Shown here: one piece after another, positions 28,899 to 36,873 of the stretch | How the letters are laid out: the number at the start of each line of letters is the position of its first letter | Position numbering within the stretch: position 1 is the first letter of the stretch | Origin: Desulfuromonas sp. SDB | Lineage (GTDB): Bacteria; SDB-A | Direction: 5' to 3' | Length of the DNA: 36,873 nt | NCBI GenBank assembly: GCA_001412365.1 | Contig: LKUE01000198.1 | Span: 1 to 36,873, forward strand | Position numbers and translations under genes: made by a program | Notes under the pieces: model-generated | The model's input: the letters and a program-made list of their open reading frames with translations, nothing else | The model's database searches: none | What the model was told of the DNA's origin: nothing

Positions 28899-29480
28899 GT
28901 GTCAGTAATAAACTACGCTTCCAGAGAAATAAACTGTAAAATCGTCTACTACGGACCGGGACTGGGTGGAAAGACAACCAATTTAAAGAAAGTTTACGAA
29001 AAGGTCAATCCCAGTAACCGAGGAGAGATGATATCACTGGCTACAGACATGGATAGAACTTTGTTTTTTGATTTTGTACCGGTAAACTTAGGAACGATAA
29101 GAGGTTTTAAGACCAGGTTTCATCTATATACAGTCCCCGGTCAGGTTTATTATAACGCTTCCAGAAAATTAATACTGAGGGGAGTGGATGGAGTGGTATT
29201 TGTTGCTGATTCCCAGATTGAACGATTAGATGACAATGTTGAAAGTATCAAAAATTTAATTGAAAACTTAAAGGAATATAATCTTAAGCTATCCGAAATA
29301 CCCTTTATAATTCAGTACAACAAAAGGGATCTGCCCAATATTGCTCCCCTGGATCAACTGGAGAGATTGTTGAATCCTCTGAAAGTCCCATCTTTTGAGG
29401 CAGTGGCTACTGATGGTATCGCTGTTTTTGCCACTTTAAAAGAAATCTCTAAAATGGTTCTTAAAAAACTTTCTCAATAA
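28899..29480 (+). CDS. MglA-like small Ras-family GTPase
   Basis: [22 protein letters not shown]-loop, [44 protein letters not shown] start with CGAGGT upstream. Confidence 0.93.
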   Translation: MSVINYASREINCKIVYYGPGLGGKTTNLKKVYEKVNPSNRGEMISLATDMDRTLFFDFVPVNLGTIRGFKTRFHLYTVPGQVYYNASRKLILRGVDGVVFVADSQIERLDDNVESIKNLIENLKEYNLKLSEIPFIIQYNKRDLPNIAPLDQLERLLNPLKVPSFEAVATDGIAVFATLKEISKMVLKKLSQ

Positions 29481-29522
29481 TCTTATAACCGCCGATGTAT
29501 ATTAACACATTGAAAAAACTAT

Positions 29523-30623
29523 ATGTCATTAAATAATATTGGAAAATCCTTTTTTCATGCCCTTCACGGTATAAAAATCACTTTAAAAACTCAAAAACAC
29601 ATACATCTTCATATATTTATCTTCCTCCTGCTTATCTACGTAATAATATTCGGGGGAGTGGGCTTGGAAGATGCGCTGATTTTAGCAGGAATTTCAATAA
29701 TGGTTATCATGGCAGAAATGATTAATACTGCCATTGAATTACTCTGTGATTACGTGACCACAAAACATCAGGAATTTATCGGTATGGTTAAGGATGTAGC
29801 TGCGGGGACAGTATTAATGGCAACCCTGGCTGCCATCATCATGGGGTATATAATTCTTGCTGATCCTTTAATTGTTTCCATAATTAAATTTAAATATCTT
29901 TTAGATAAAATACCTTTACTGGTAATCTTTGTGCTGCTATTTCTATTTGGTTTATTAATAATTATTTACAACCGTCTTACCTATAATAAATATAAGTTTT
30001 CCTTCAGCGGATTGTCTTTTGGAATATCCTTTTTGGTCTGCTGGCTATTATTTGAAGCTTTTTCAATTACCTTCATTTTCATGCTGGTAGTGGGGGGAAT
30101 TATCTTAATTGAAGCAATACTTCAAAACAGCAAATCAGACCGGGTATACTTAAGTGGAATTTGGGGCATCCTGTGGGGTTTATTCATTTATAAATTATTC
30201 CATATTGAAATCAATATTGCCCTCAATCTTGCTATTTCTTCACTGCTCATTGGCGCTTGCCCCGTTTTAGGTTCGGCATTTATCGCCAATCTAGGTTTTC
30301 CTTCAACCTCTGTGGGGCTGGCAGTTGCCGGAGAATTAGTTTTCCTGACTTTTATATTAATTTGGGGAAATAGATTTAAATCGCACTTCAGCAGCAATAA
30401 TTATTCTATCTGGGTAAACAGAAAAAATCCTTTATTATTGTTAACCATACTGATTTGCTCTTCTCTTCCCCTTCCCCTGTCCGGGGCAATTGCAGGATCA
30501 GTGGTAGCCATTGCTTTTGAAGTTAATAAAAAAACCGCCTGGATTATAATTTTTATTGGCATTATCATAAAAATGACCTTAACCTATTTCTCTTTACCAC
30601 TTTACCATAGGTTAGGAGGTTGA
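29523..30623 (+). CDS. Membrane protein: DgkA/undecaprenol-kinase-like domain + degenerate PAP2-like region + COG2426/PF06695-like domain
   Basis: N-terminus SFFHALHGIKITLKTQKHIHLHI...AEMINTAIELLCDYVTTKHQEFIGMVKDVAAGTVL matches DgkA motifs; C-terminus LPLPLSGAIAGSVVAIAFEVNKKTAWIIIFIGIIIKM resembles small multi-drug-export family. Confidence 0.7.
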   Translation: MSLNNIGKSFFHALHGIKITLKTQKHIHLHIFIFLLLIYVIIFGGVGLEDALILAGISIMVIMAEMINTAIELLCDYVTTKHQEFIGMVKDVAAGTVLMATLAAIIMGYIILADPLIVSIIKFKYLLDKIPLLVIFVLLFLFGLLIIIYNRLTYNKYKFSFSGLSFGISFLVCWLLFEAFSITFIFMLVVGGIILIEAILQNSKSDRVYLSGIWGILWGLFIYKLFHIEINIALNLAISSLLIGACPVLGSAFIANLGFPSTSVGLAVAGELVFLTFILIWGNRFKSHFSSNNYSIWVNRKNPLLLLTILICSSLPLPLSGAIAGSVVAIAFEVNKKTAWIIIFIGIIIKMTLTYFSLPLYHRLGG

Positions 30624-30624
30624 G

Positions 30625-31557
30625 ATGAGGGTTGTTGTTACTGGCGGCGCCGGGTTTTTAGGAACACATCTAATCAGGGCATTACTTAATCGTGGGGATG
30701 AGGTTATCTGTGTGGATAACTTTATCACCGGCACTCAGGATAATATTAGAAATTTTAAATCTGAGAAATTTCATTTAGTTGAAGCAGATATATGCAATCA
30801 ATTTAAAATCAAAGGGACTGTGGATTTTGTTTTTCATTTAGCTTCTCCCACCAGCCCCCATGACTACTTGGAACATCCCATCTTCACGCTAAAGACGGGA
30901 GCATGGGGAACAACTAATGCTCTTAATCTCGCCTTGGACAAACAAGCCGGCTTTTTATTATCCTCAACTTCGGAGGTTTACGGAGATCCGGCGGTAAATC
31001 CCCAGCCTGAATCTTATTGGGGCAATGTCAATCCCATCGGACCCCGCTCTGTATACGATGAAGCTAAACGATATGCAGAAGCAGTAACCATGGCTTATCA
31101 CCGTAAATATAACCTAAATTCTTATATTATCAGAATATTCAACACCTACGGTCCCAGAATGAGATTAAATGACGGCAGGGCAATTCCCAATTTCTTTAAG
31201 AAAGCTTTTACCAACCAAGATATCATCATCTACGGGGATGGGCAGCAGACCAGAAGTTTCTGTTATGTTGACGACTTAATCAAGGGATTGGTAAAACTGT
31301 CCAATAGTAATTATCATCTCCCGGTTAACATCGGCAATCCCATGGAGACCTCTATTCTCAATCTAGCAAAAACAATTATCCGCTTAACTAATTCCCGGTC
31401 AAAAATAATATTTGAAAAATCACTAACCGATGATCCCAAGGTAAGAAAGCCGGATATAACAAAAGCCCGAAAGATGCTTGATTGGGAACCGGGAATTGGA
31501 TTAAACCAGGGTTTAGAATTGACCAGGGACAGTTTTATAAGGGAGCAACAAAAATGA
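30625..31557 (+). CDS. NAD-dependent epimerase/dehydratase, UDP-glucuronate decarboxylase (UXS)-like
   Basis: VTGGAGFLGTHLIRALLNRGDEVICVDNFITG, HLASPTSPHDYLEHPI, SSTSEVYGDPAVNPQPESYWGNVNPIGPRSVYDEAKRYAE (YxxxK). Confidence 0.85.
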   Translation: MRVVVTGGAGFLGTHLIRALLNRGDEVICVDNFITGTQDNIRNFKSEKFHLVEADICNQFKIKGTVDFVFHLASPTSPHDYLEHPIFTLKTGAWGTTNALNLALDKQAGFLLSSTSEVYGDPAVNPQPESYWGNVNPIGPRSVYDEAKRYAEAVTMAYHRKYNLNSYIIRIFNTYGPRMRLNDGRAIPNFFKKAFTNQDIIIYGDGQQTRSFCYVDDLIKGLVKLSNSNYHLPVNIGNPMETSILNLAKTIIRLTNSRSKIIFEKSLTDDPKVRKPDITKARKMLDWEPGIGLNQGLELTRDSFIREQQK

Positions 31558-32279
31558 AAGGAATAATATTAGCAGGGGGACTGGGCACCCGTCTTCTTCC
31601 CCTAACCAAAGTAACCAACAAACATTTACTTCCCATATACGACCGTCCCATGATTTATTACCCCATTCAGAAAATGGTAGATGCTGGAATTACTGAGATA
31701 ATTTTAGTGGTAGGGGATAAATCAGCAGGAGAATTCATCAGACTTCTGGGCAACGGCAACCACTTGGGGTTAAACCACATATATTATATTTTTCAAGACG
31801 GAGAGGGAGGAATTGCCCAAGCGCTGGGACTCTGTGAATATCTGGTAAAAAATGAAAAATTCATGGTTATTTTAGGTGACAATATTTTTCAAGACGATTT
31901 AACTTCCTTCCTCCGTCAATTTAATCAACAAAAATCTGGGGCGAGGATATTTCTGAAGGAAGTGGATGAACCTCAAAGATTTGGAGTACCCCGGATAGAA
32001 GATAATGAAATAATCACTATATTGGAAAAACCCCCAAAACCTCCCTCCAACTATGCAGTTACCGGCATCTACATGTACCCTCCCGATGTTTTTGAAATTA
32101 TCAGCCAGCTTCAACCTTCATCCCGGGGAGAACTGGAAATAACCGATGTCAACAATGCTTACGCTCAGCGCGGGGAATTGAAGTTCAATTTTTTAAAGGG
32201 ATGGTGGACTGATGCCGGCACGTTTAATTCCTACCGGCATGCCTGGGCACTGGTACTGGGAGATGAGCACATTAAATGA
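31554..32279 (+). CDS. rmlA: Sugar-1-phosphate nucleotidylyltransferase (glucose-1-phosphate thymidylyltransferase-like)
   Basis: MKGIILAGGLGTRLLPLTKVTNKHLLPIYDRPMIYYPI, LGDNIFQD, EKPPKPPSNYAVTGIYMYPP; ATG 31554 overlaps preceding TGA. Confidence 0.88.
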   Translation: MKGIILAGGLGTRLLPLTKVTNKHLLPIYDRPMIYYPIQKMVDAGITEIILVVGDKSAGEFIRLLGNGNHLGLNHIYYIFQDGEGGIAQALGLCEYLVKNEKFMVILGDNIFQDDLTSFLRQFNQQKSGARIFLKEVDEPQRFGVPRIEDNEIITILEKPPKPPSNYAVTGIYMYPPDVFEIISQLQPSSRGELEITDVNNAYAQRGELKFNFLKGWWTDAGTFNSYRHAWALVLGDEHIK

Positions 32280-33109
32280 AAATACTTATAACGGGAGGAG
32301 ATGGTCATTTAGCCAAACAGATTAGTTCTCTCCTCCATGGATACCAGGTTGCTTCTCCGGGCAAACAACAATTGGATATAACCGAGCCCCGGTCAGTGGA
32401 AAAATGGGCACAGCAATTTAAACCTGAGTTAATTATTCATAGTGCGGCAATTACCGATGTAAATTACTGTGAGCAAAATCCGGAACAGGCTTTCCTGGTG
32501 AACACCTATGGTACAATTAATCTGGTCAATCACAATCCTCATTCCCGGTTTATATTTATCAGCACTGATTACGTTTTTGACGGAGAGAAAGACAGTCCTT
32601 ATCATGAATATGATTTAACCAATCCCCTGTCCGTTTATGGAAAATCTAAATTAGCCGCAGAAAATTTCATCCAATCCCGGAGCAGAGCATATATTATCAT
32701 CAGAACTTCCTGGCTTTTTAACTCCGCTGCTGATTTCTTAACTAAAATTGCTGGTAAAATCAGACTGGGGAAGACTATTGAAATTATCGGAAATCAGTGG
32801 GGAAATCCAACCATGAATTGGGATCTGGCGGAAGCGGTGTTGAACCTGGTTGATTGTACTTACACCGGAACAGTAAATATCACTAACACCGGAACCACCA
32901 CCTGGTTTGATATTGCCCGATACTATATTGACCAGAAAAATATTAAGAATGTCGAATTGGTCAATATAAGTATTGATGATTATCCTCACCAGGCTCCCCG
33001 TCCTAAATACAGCGCTCTTTCCTCAAATCTATTCAAACATATTTTTAAATATAAATTACCTGACTGGAAAACATCAATTTTAAAACACAAGGAGTTCAAC
33101 ATTGATTGA
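32276..33109 (+). CDS. rmlD: dTDP-4-dehydrorhamnose reductase-like SDR
   Basis: ILITGGDGHLAKQI, LDITEPRSVEKW, STDYVFDGEKDSPYHEYDLTNPLSVYGKSKLAAE. Confidence 0.9.
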   Translation: MKILITGGDGHLAKQISSLLHGYQVASPGKQQLDITEPRSVEKWAQQFKPELIIHSAAITDVNYCEQNPEQAFLVNTYGTINLVNHNPHSRFIFISTDYVFDGEKDSPYHEYDLTNPLSVYGKSKLAAENFIQSRSRAYIIIRTSWLFNSAADFLTKIAGKIRLGKTIEIIGNQWGNPTMNWDLAEAVLNLVDCTYTGTVNITNTGTTTWFDIARYYIDQKNIKNVELVNISIDDYPHQAPRPKYSALSSNLFKHIFKYKLPDWKTSILKHKEFNID

Positions 33110-33557
33110 AGGGGTTATAATCAAAGAATTGAAAACTCATCCGGATGAACGGGGAAGATTAACTGAGATATTAAGAGGCGATGATGATATTTTCAATACA
33201 TTTGGACAGGTCTACTTGACCACCAATTATCCCGGAGTGGTAAAAGCCTGGCATCTTCATCATCTTCAAACTGATAATGTTTGTTGTATCCGGGGAATGA
33301 TAAAGTTAGTTCTTTTTGATCAAAGAGAACACAGCTCAACCTACCAGCAGATCCAGGAATTTTTTATCGGAGATCATCAGATGAAACTAATCTCAATCCC
33401 CCCCCAGATATTTCATGGATGGAAATGCATTTCATCAACAGAATCCATAGTAATCAATATCCCTGATAAACTTTACAATTATCAAAAACCTGATGAATAC
33501 CGGCTGCCTTTTAATACAGATCAAATCCCTTATAACTGGGATATCATGATGAAATAA
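33102..33557 (+). CDS. dTDP-4-dehydrorhamnose 3,5-epimerase-family cupin
   Basis: HPDERGRLTEILRGDD, YPGVVKAWHLHHLQTDN, IPPQIFHGWKCI, YNYQKPDEYRLPF; TTG start with AAGGAG upstream. Confidence 0.82.
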   Translation: MIEGVIIKELKTHPDERGRLTEILRGDDDIFNTFGQVYLTTNYPGVVKAWHLHHLQTDNVCCIRGMIKLVLFDQREHSSTYQQIQEFFIGDHQMKLISIPPQIFHGWKCISSTESIVINIPDKLYNYQKPDEYRLPFNTDQIPYNWDIMMK

Positions 33558-33660
33558 GGGGATTTGGTGTTCACTCTCACCCAAATCTAAAAAAGTCATC
33601 GGTTAGTGTATTTATGTCTATGAACTGATTTCAGAGTACTGATGAAGTTTATAAGTTCAG

Positions 33661-35247
33661 TCAGTTTGGTGATTGAGGTTCTTTGGGAATACCAATGGTG
33701 AAAGTTGTTCCCTTCCCTGGTTTACTGCTAACCTCAATTTCTCCTTGATGGCGTTCAATAATTTTTTTTACCACGGATAAGCCCAAACCAGATCCCTGCT
33801 TTTGACCAATTTTATCACTGAAGAATGGTTTAAATATCTTGTTGATGTTATCCGGGGATATCCCCACCCCGTTATCTTTAATATTGATGATCATCAATTT
33901 TTGATCCTGGTCCCAATGTACCTGTATCTCTATCTCTCCCCCATCAGGAAGTGCATCAATGGAGTTTAATATTAAATTTGTAAAAACCTGCTGCAGTTGA
34001 GACTGATCAACCTTGATATAAGGGAGATTGGGATCAATATTCTTCACTAAATTTATTTTATTTTTCTTAAGCAGAAAATCCATGAAACTTTCTGTATTTA
34101 CCAGGATTTCTTCAATGGTCACAAAACTCAGAGACGGGTCTTTTCCCCGGGAGATCTTGCGGAGATTGTTGACAATATTTAATATCTTCTGCAGACCTAG
34201 ATCAATGCTATGCAAAGCAGTATTCAGTTGTTCAGGGTCTTGATCCGGTGATAGCGATTTAATATACTCCATTGCCATTTGCATAGCTCCCAGAGGATTT
34301 GAAATCTCATGAGTAATAGTTGAAGCCATTTCACCAATAGTGGACTGTCTTTCTAAATCCAACACCCTCTGCTGTTGTGAATGAATTGTATTTAATGAAG
34401 ATTTCAGAGACTGAATTAACCAATGATTTTCAACAGATATGGAAACCCGGTTAGCTAATATTTGAAGGGTTTGCAAATCTTCTTTCTGGATTTGAAAATC
34501 GGGAAAAAGTACTGCTACAAATATTCCGGCTAAATATTTTTTCCGGGTCATGGATAGAGCTAGTAAAGTCATCTCATCAAGCTGTTTAACTTTATTGGGT
34601 TCAATATTATCTAAAAATTCATTTACAAATTCCTTAACTTCCTTGCTGATTGAGGTAACTAATTCCCCCTGCTGATTCTTGCTATGGATAATATTAAATG
34701 ATTTGTCCTGGGGATTTTTTTTAAGCATTACCATTACCTGTTGGGCAGGTAATAATGAAAAACAAGCATTTTCAATAATTTCTGCTATTTCCTCAAATTT
34801 CAAGGTGGAAGATATTGATTCGGAAAATTCATAAATTGTCAACATTCTCTTCAATTGAACATTTTGCTTTTTAATATCTCGGGCTTCCAACTCTTTGGTT
34901 ATAGTATTGATGATATTTTTTGGACGGAAAGGTTTGGAAATGTAACCTACTGCTCCATACTTCATTGCTTCCACCGCTGATTCAATAGATCCATAACCGG
35001 TAAGCACTATGGCAATCAGATCAGGACGAATACTCAGCGCTTGTTTTAATAAATCGATACCGTTAATTTTAGGCATTCTTAAATCAGTTAACATCACATC
35101 ATAATTATTTTCATTCAGCAAATTCACTGCTTGACCAGGATCATTGACCACCTCGGTATCAAATCCTGCTGTAGTTAAAATTTCATGAAGCAGATCAGTC
35201 ATAGAGACTTCATCATCAACTATCAGCACTTTATTCTTTTCATCCAT
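33661..35247 (-). CDS. Hybrid receiver-(GAF-like)-histidine kinase
   Basis: Receiver VLIVDDE...VMLTDLRMPKINGIDLL...SKPF; H-box STITHEISNPLGAM; N/G boxes NLILNSIDALPDGG, IKDNGVGI, GSGLGLSVVKKIIERHQG. Confidence 0.93.
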   Translation of the reverse strand: MDEKNKVLIVDDEVSMTDLLHEILTTAGFDTEVVNDPGQAVNLLNENNYDVMLTDLRMPKINGIDLLKQALSIRPDLIAIVLTGYGSIESAVEAMKYGAVGYISKPFRPKNIINTITKELEARDIKKQNVQLKRMLTIYEFSESISSTLKFEEIAEIIENACFSLLPAQQVMVMLKKNPQDKSFNIIHSKNQQGELVTSISKEVKEFVNEFLDNIEPNKVKQLDEMTLLALSMTRKKYLAGIFVAVLFPDFQIQKEDLQTLQILANRVSISVENHWLIQSLKSSLNTIHSQQQRVLDLERQSTIGEMASTITHEISNPLGAMQMAMEYIKSLSPDQDPEQLNTALHSIDLGLQKILNIVNNLRKISRGKDPSLSFVTIEEILVNTESFMDFLLKKNKINLVKNIDPNLPYIKVDQSQLQQVFTNLILNSIDALPDGGEIEIQVHWDQDQKLMIINIKDNGVGISPDNINKIFKPFFSDKIGQKQGSGLGLSVVKKIIERHQGEIEVSSKPGKGTTFTIGIPKEPQSPN

Positions 35248-35372
35248 AATTATTCCTTCTAACAGAACTGATTATTATTTTTTTATTATTCAACTTGGAA
35301 TATAGTTTATTATACAAATATTTTTTACAAATGATACGGATAAATTTTAACATAATTTTCAAGTGAGGATTA

Positions 35373-36665
35373 ATGAATAATTTGATTTTAAATCCCGAGA
35401 TTATCATTCCCAGCGCACAACAAGATCCCCTTTACAACCATTACATATTGATAACTGACGGGAAAATTGAAAAAATAAGCTCAAATCTCAACCCCGGTAT
35501 TTACCCCGGTCACAAACTAATACCCCTTCCGTCTTCCCTGGTCATTCCTGGGCTGGTAAATACCCACAGTCATATAGCCATGACTGTGTTAAGAGGAATT
35601 GCTGAAGACCTGCCTCTTGAATCCTGGCTAAATGAAAACATATTTCCCCGTGAAAAAAAATTAACCAGTGAAATAATTTATTGGGGAAGCATGTTAGGTT
35701 GTTGGGAAATGATCTCCTCGGGAATTACTTGTTTTTCGGACATGTACTTATTTGAGGATGCAGTTGCCCAAGCCACTGTAAAAAGCGGTTTAAAGGCTTT
35801 ACTGGGTGAAGGGCTATTTGATTTTCCATCTCCCAACTACGGAAACCTTGCCCAAGGATTTAAATACACCCAGTACTTATTGGAAAAATATTCAGACCAT
35901 CAACTAATAAATATTTCTGTTGATCCCCATACTTTATACACCTGCAGTTTAAATACGGTAATCAAAGCAAAAAATATGGCGGATAAATATAATGCCATGC
36001 TGTCCATACATATTTCTGAAACCAAAAATGAAAATGAACTGATATCCTCAAAATACGGTAAAACCCCTGTCCAGTTGATGTATGATAACCAACTGCTGGA
36101 TGATAGATTGCTGGCAGCTCATTGTGTTTGGATTAGTGACCGGGAAATTGAACTGCTGGCTCAAACTGAAACCAAAGTTTCCCACTGCCCGGTGAGTAAT
36201 CTTAAACTGGGATCAGGTATTGCTCCTTTAAGTAAGCTGCTAAAAAACCAAGTAACAGTTTCATTGGGAACAGATGGACCGGCAAGCAATAACCGCTTGG
36301 ATATCCTACAGGATATGAAGTTTGCGGCAATTTTAGAAAAAGGCATCCATCTCGACCCACAATATCCCAATGCCCGGACAATTTTTAAAATTGCCACTGA
36401 AAATGGAGCTCTGTGTACAGGTTTTCCTAAAAGCGGAATGATCAAACAAGGATATGATGCTGATTTAACTGTTTTAGATATCAGTCAGCCCAATGCCCTC
36501 CCTTTATATGACCCCTTTAACTATCTTATTTATGCCGCCAGCGTAAAAGATGTTACCCACACCATTGTTAACGGCAATATTTTGATGGACAACCGTAAAA
36601 TACAACATTTAGATATTGATGAAATTACCGCGAAAATAAAAGAGATTTCAAAAATTATCAGTTAA
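35373..36665 (+). CDS. mtaD: Amidohydrolase, 5-methylthioadenosine/S-adenosylhomocysteine deaminase-like
   Basis: PGLVNTHSHIAMTVLRGIAEDLPLESWL, HISETKNE, AAHCVWISDREI, SHCPVSNLKLGSGIAP, LGTDGPASNNRLD. Confidence 0.9.
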   Translation: MNNLILNPEIIIPSAQQDPLYNHYILITDGKIEKISSNLNPGIYPGHKLIPLPSSLVIPGLVNTHSHIAMTVLRGIAEDLPLESWLNENIFPREKKLTSEIIYWGSMLGCWEMISSGITCFSDMYLFEDAVAQATVKSGLKALLGEGLFDFPSPNYGNLAQGFKYTQYLLEKYSDHQLINISVDPHTLYTCSLNTVIKAKNMADKYNAMLSIHISETKNENELISSKYGKTPVQLMYDNQLLDDRLLAAHCVWISDREIELLAQTETKVSHCPVSNLKLGSGIAPLSKLLKNQVTVSLGTDGPASNNRLDILQDMKFAAILEKGIHLDPQYPNARTIFKIATENGALCTGFPKSGMIKQGYDADLTVLDISQPNALPLYDPFNYLIYAASVKDVTHTIVNGNILMDNRKIQHLDIDEITAKIKEISKIIS

Positions 36666-36719
36666 ATATCAGTTTGTGCTGACCTTTTTGTTTTTGTTTG
36701 ATTATTGCTATTTTTATCA

Positions 36720-36748
36720 TTGACAGTGCAAATATAAAAACATAATAT
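36720..36748 (+). promoter_or_regulatory. Putative promoter of tRNA-Leu
   Basis: TTGACA (36720-36725), 17 bp, TAATAT (36743-36748), about 12 nt before the mature tRNA 5' end. Confidence 0.6.
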
Positions 36749-36759
36749 TCCCTGATGAT

Positions 36760-36843
36760 GCCGGGATGGCGGAATTGGCAGACGCGCTGGATTCAGGTTC
36801 CAGTGGATGCAAATCTGTGCGGGTTCAAATCCCGCTCCCGGCA
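36760..36843 (+). tRNA. tRNA-Leu (anticodon CAG)
   Basis: GCCGGGA/TCCCGGC acceptor, CTGGA-TTCAGGT-TCCAG anticodon arm, long variable arm, T-arm GCGGG-TTCAAAT-CCCGC; A73, no encoded CCA. Confidence 0.95.
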
Positions 36844-36873
36844 TAACTGCTATGATAAAAAATTACATATACA

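Noticed and set aside
33561-33587. Hairpin GATTTGGTG...CACCCAAATC after the NDP-sugar cluster as a terminator
   Set aside because: The stem has a bulge and is followed by A residues, not a T-run, on the plus strand; weak evidence only.
36670-36700. Intrinsic terminator after the mtaD-like gene (TCAG-TTTGTG-CTGA followed by T-rich DNA)
   Set aside because: The stem is only 4 bp; the T-richness alone does not support a terminator call.
36662-36844. 60-aa minus-strand ORF (MPGAGFEPAQICIHWNLNPARLPIPPSRH...)
   Set aside because: It is the reverse complement of the tRNA-Leu gene; this GAGFEP...PARLPIPP peptide is a well-known spurious translation of tRNA genes.
1-36873. CRISPR arrays, transposons, prophage or defence islands
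   Set aside because: No direct-repeat/spacer pattern, transposase, integrase, or recognisable defence gene seen; the window is largely conserved core genome.

Overview
AT-rich bacterial chromosomal window, densely packed and mostly housekeeping. A minus-strand block (about 1-9319) holds a truncated PAS-domain protein, ileS (IleRS2-like), a family-2-type glycosyltransferase, miaA, a purine nucleoside phosphorylase and a large secreted M14 carboxypeptidase. A long plus-strand block (about 9407-33557) holds gcvT-gcvH-gcvPA, a ferredoxin/2-oxoacid:ferredoxin oxidoreductase operon with a fused beta-gamma subunit, a phosphate butyryltransferase-like gene, a Crp/Fnr regulator, DUF1385-prfA-prmC-nadK-recN, an adenosine-specific-kinase-family gene, pfkA, a secreted repeat protein, tRNA-Ala(CGC)-SRP RNA-dnaX-ybaB-recR, a roadblock/MglA pair, a DgkA fusion membrane protein, and an NDP-sugar cluster. 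The end holds a minus-strand receiver/histidine kinase, an mtaD-like amidohydrolase and tRNA-Leu(CAG). I saw no CRISPR array, transposase, phage gene or rRNA. The most interesting signals are: (1) an A10 run in dnaX at about the domain III/tau boundary, with immediate stops in both alternative frames, which suggests gamma/tau production by slippage; (2) a multi-domain membrane protein combining an undecaprenol-kinase-like domain, a PAP2-like region without catalytic residues and a COG2426/PF06695-like module; (3) FNR-like and other palindromes at promoters. All domain assignments come from motif recognition by eye; no database search was run.
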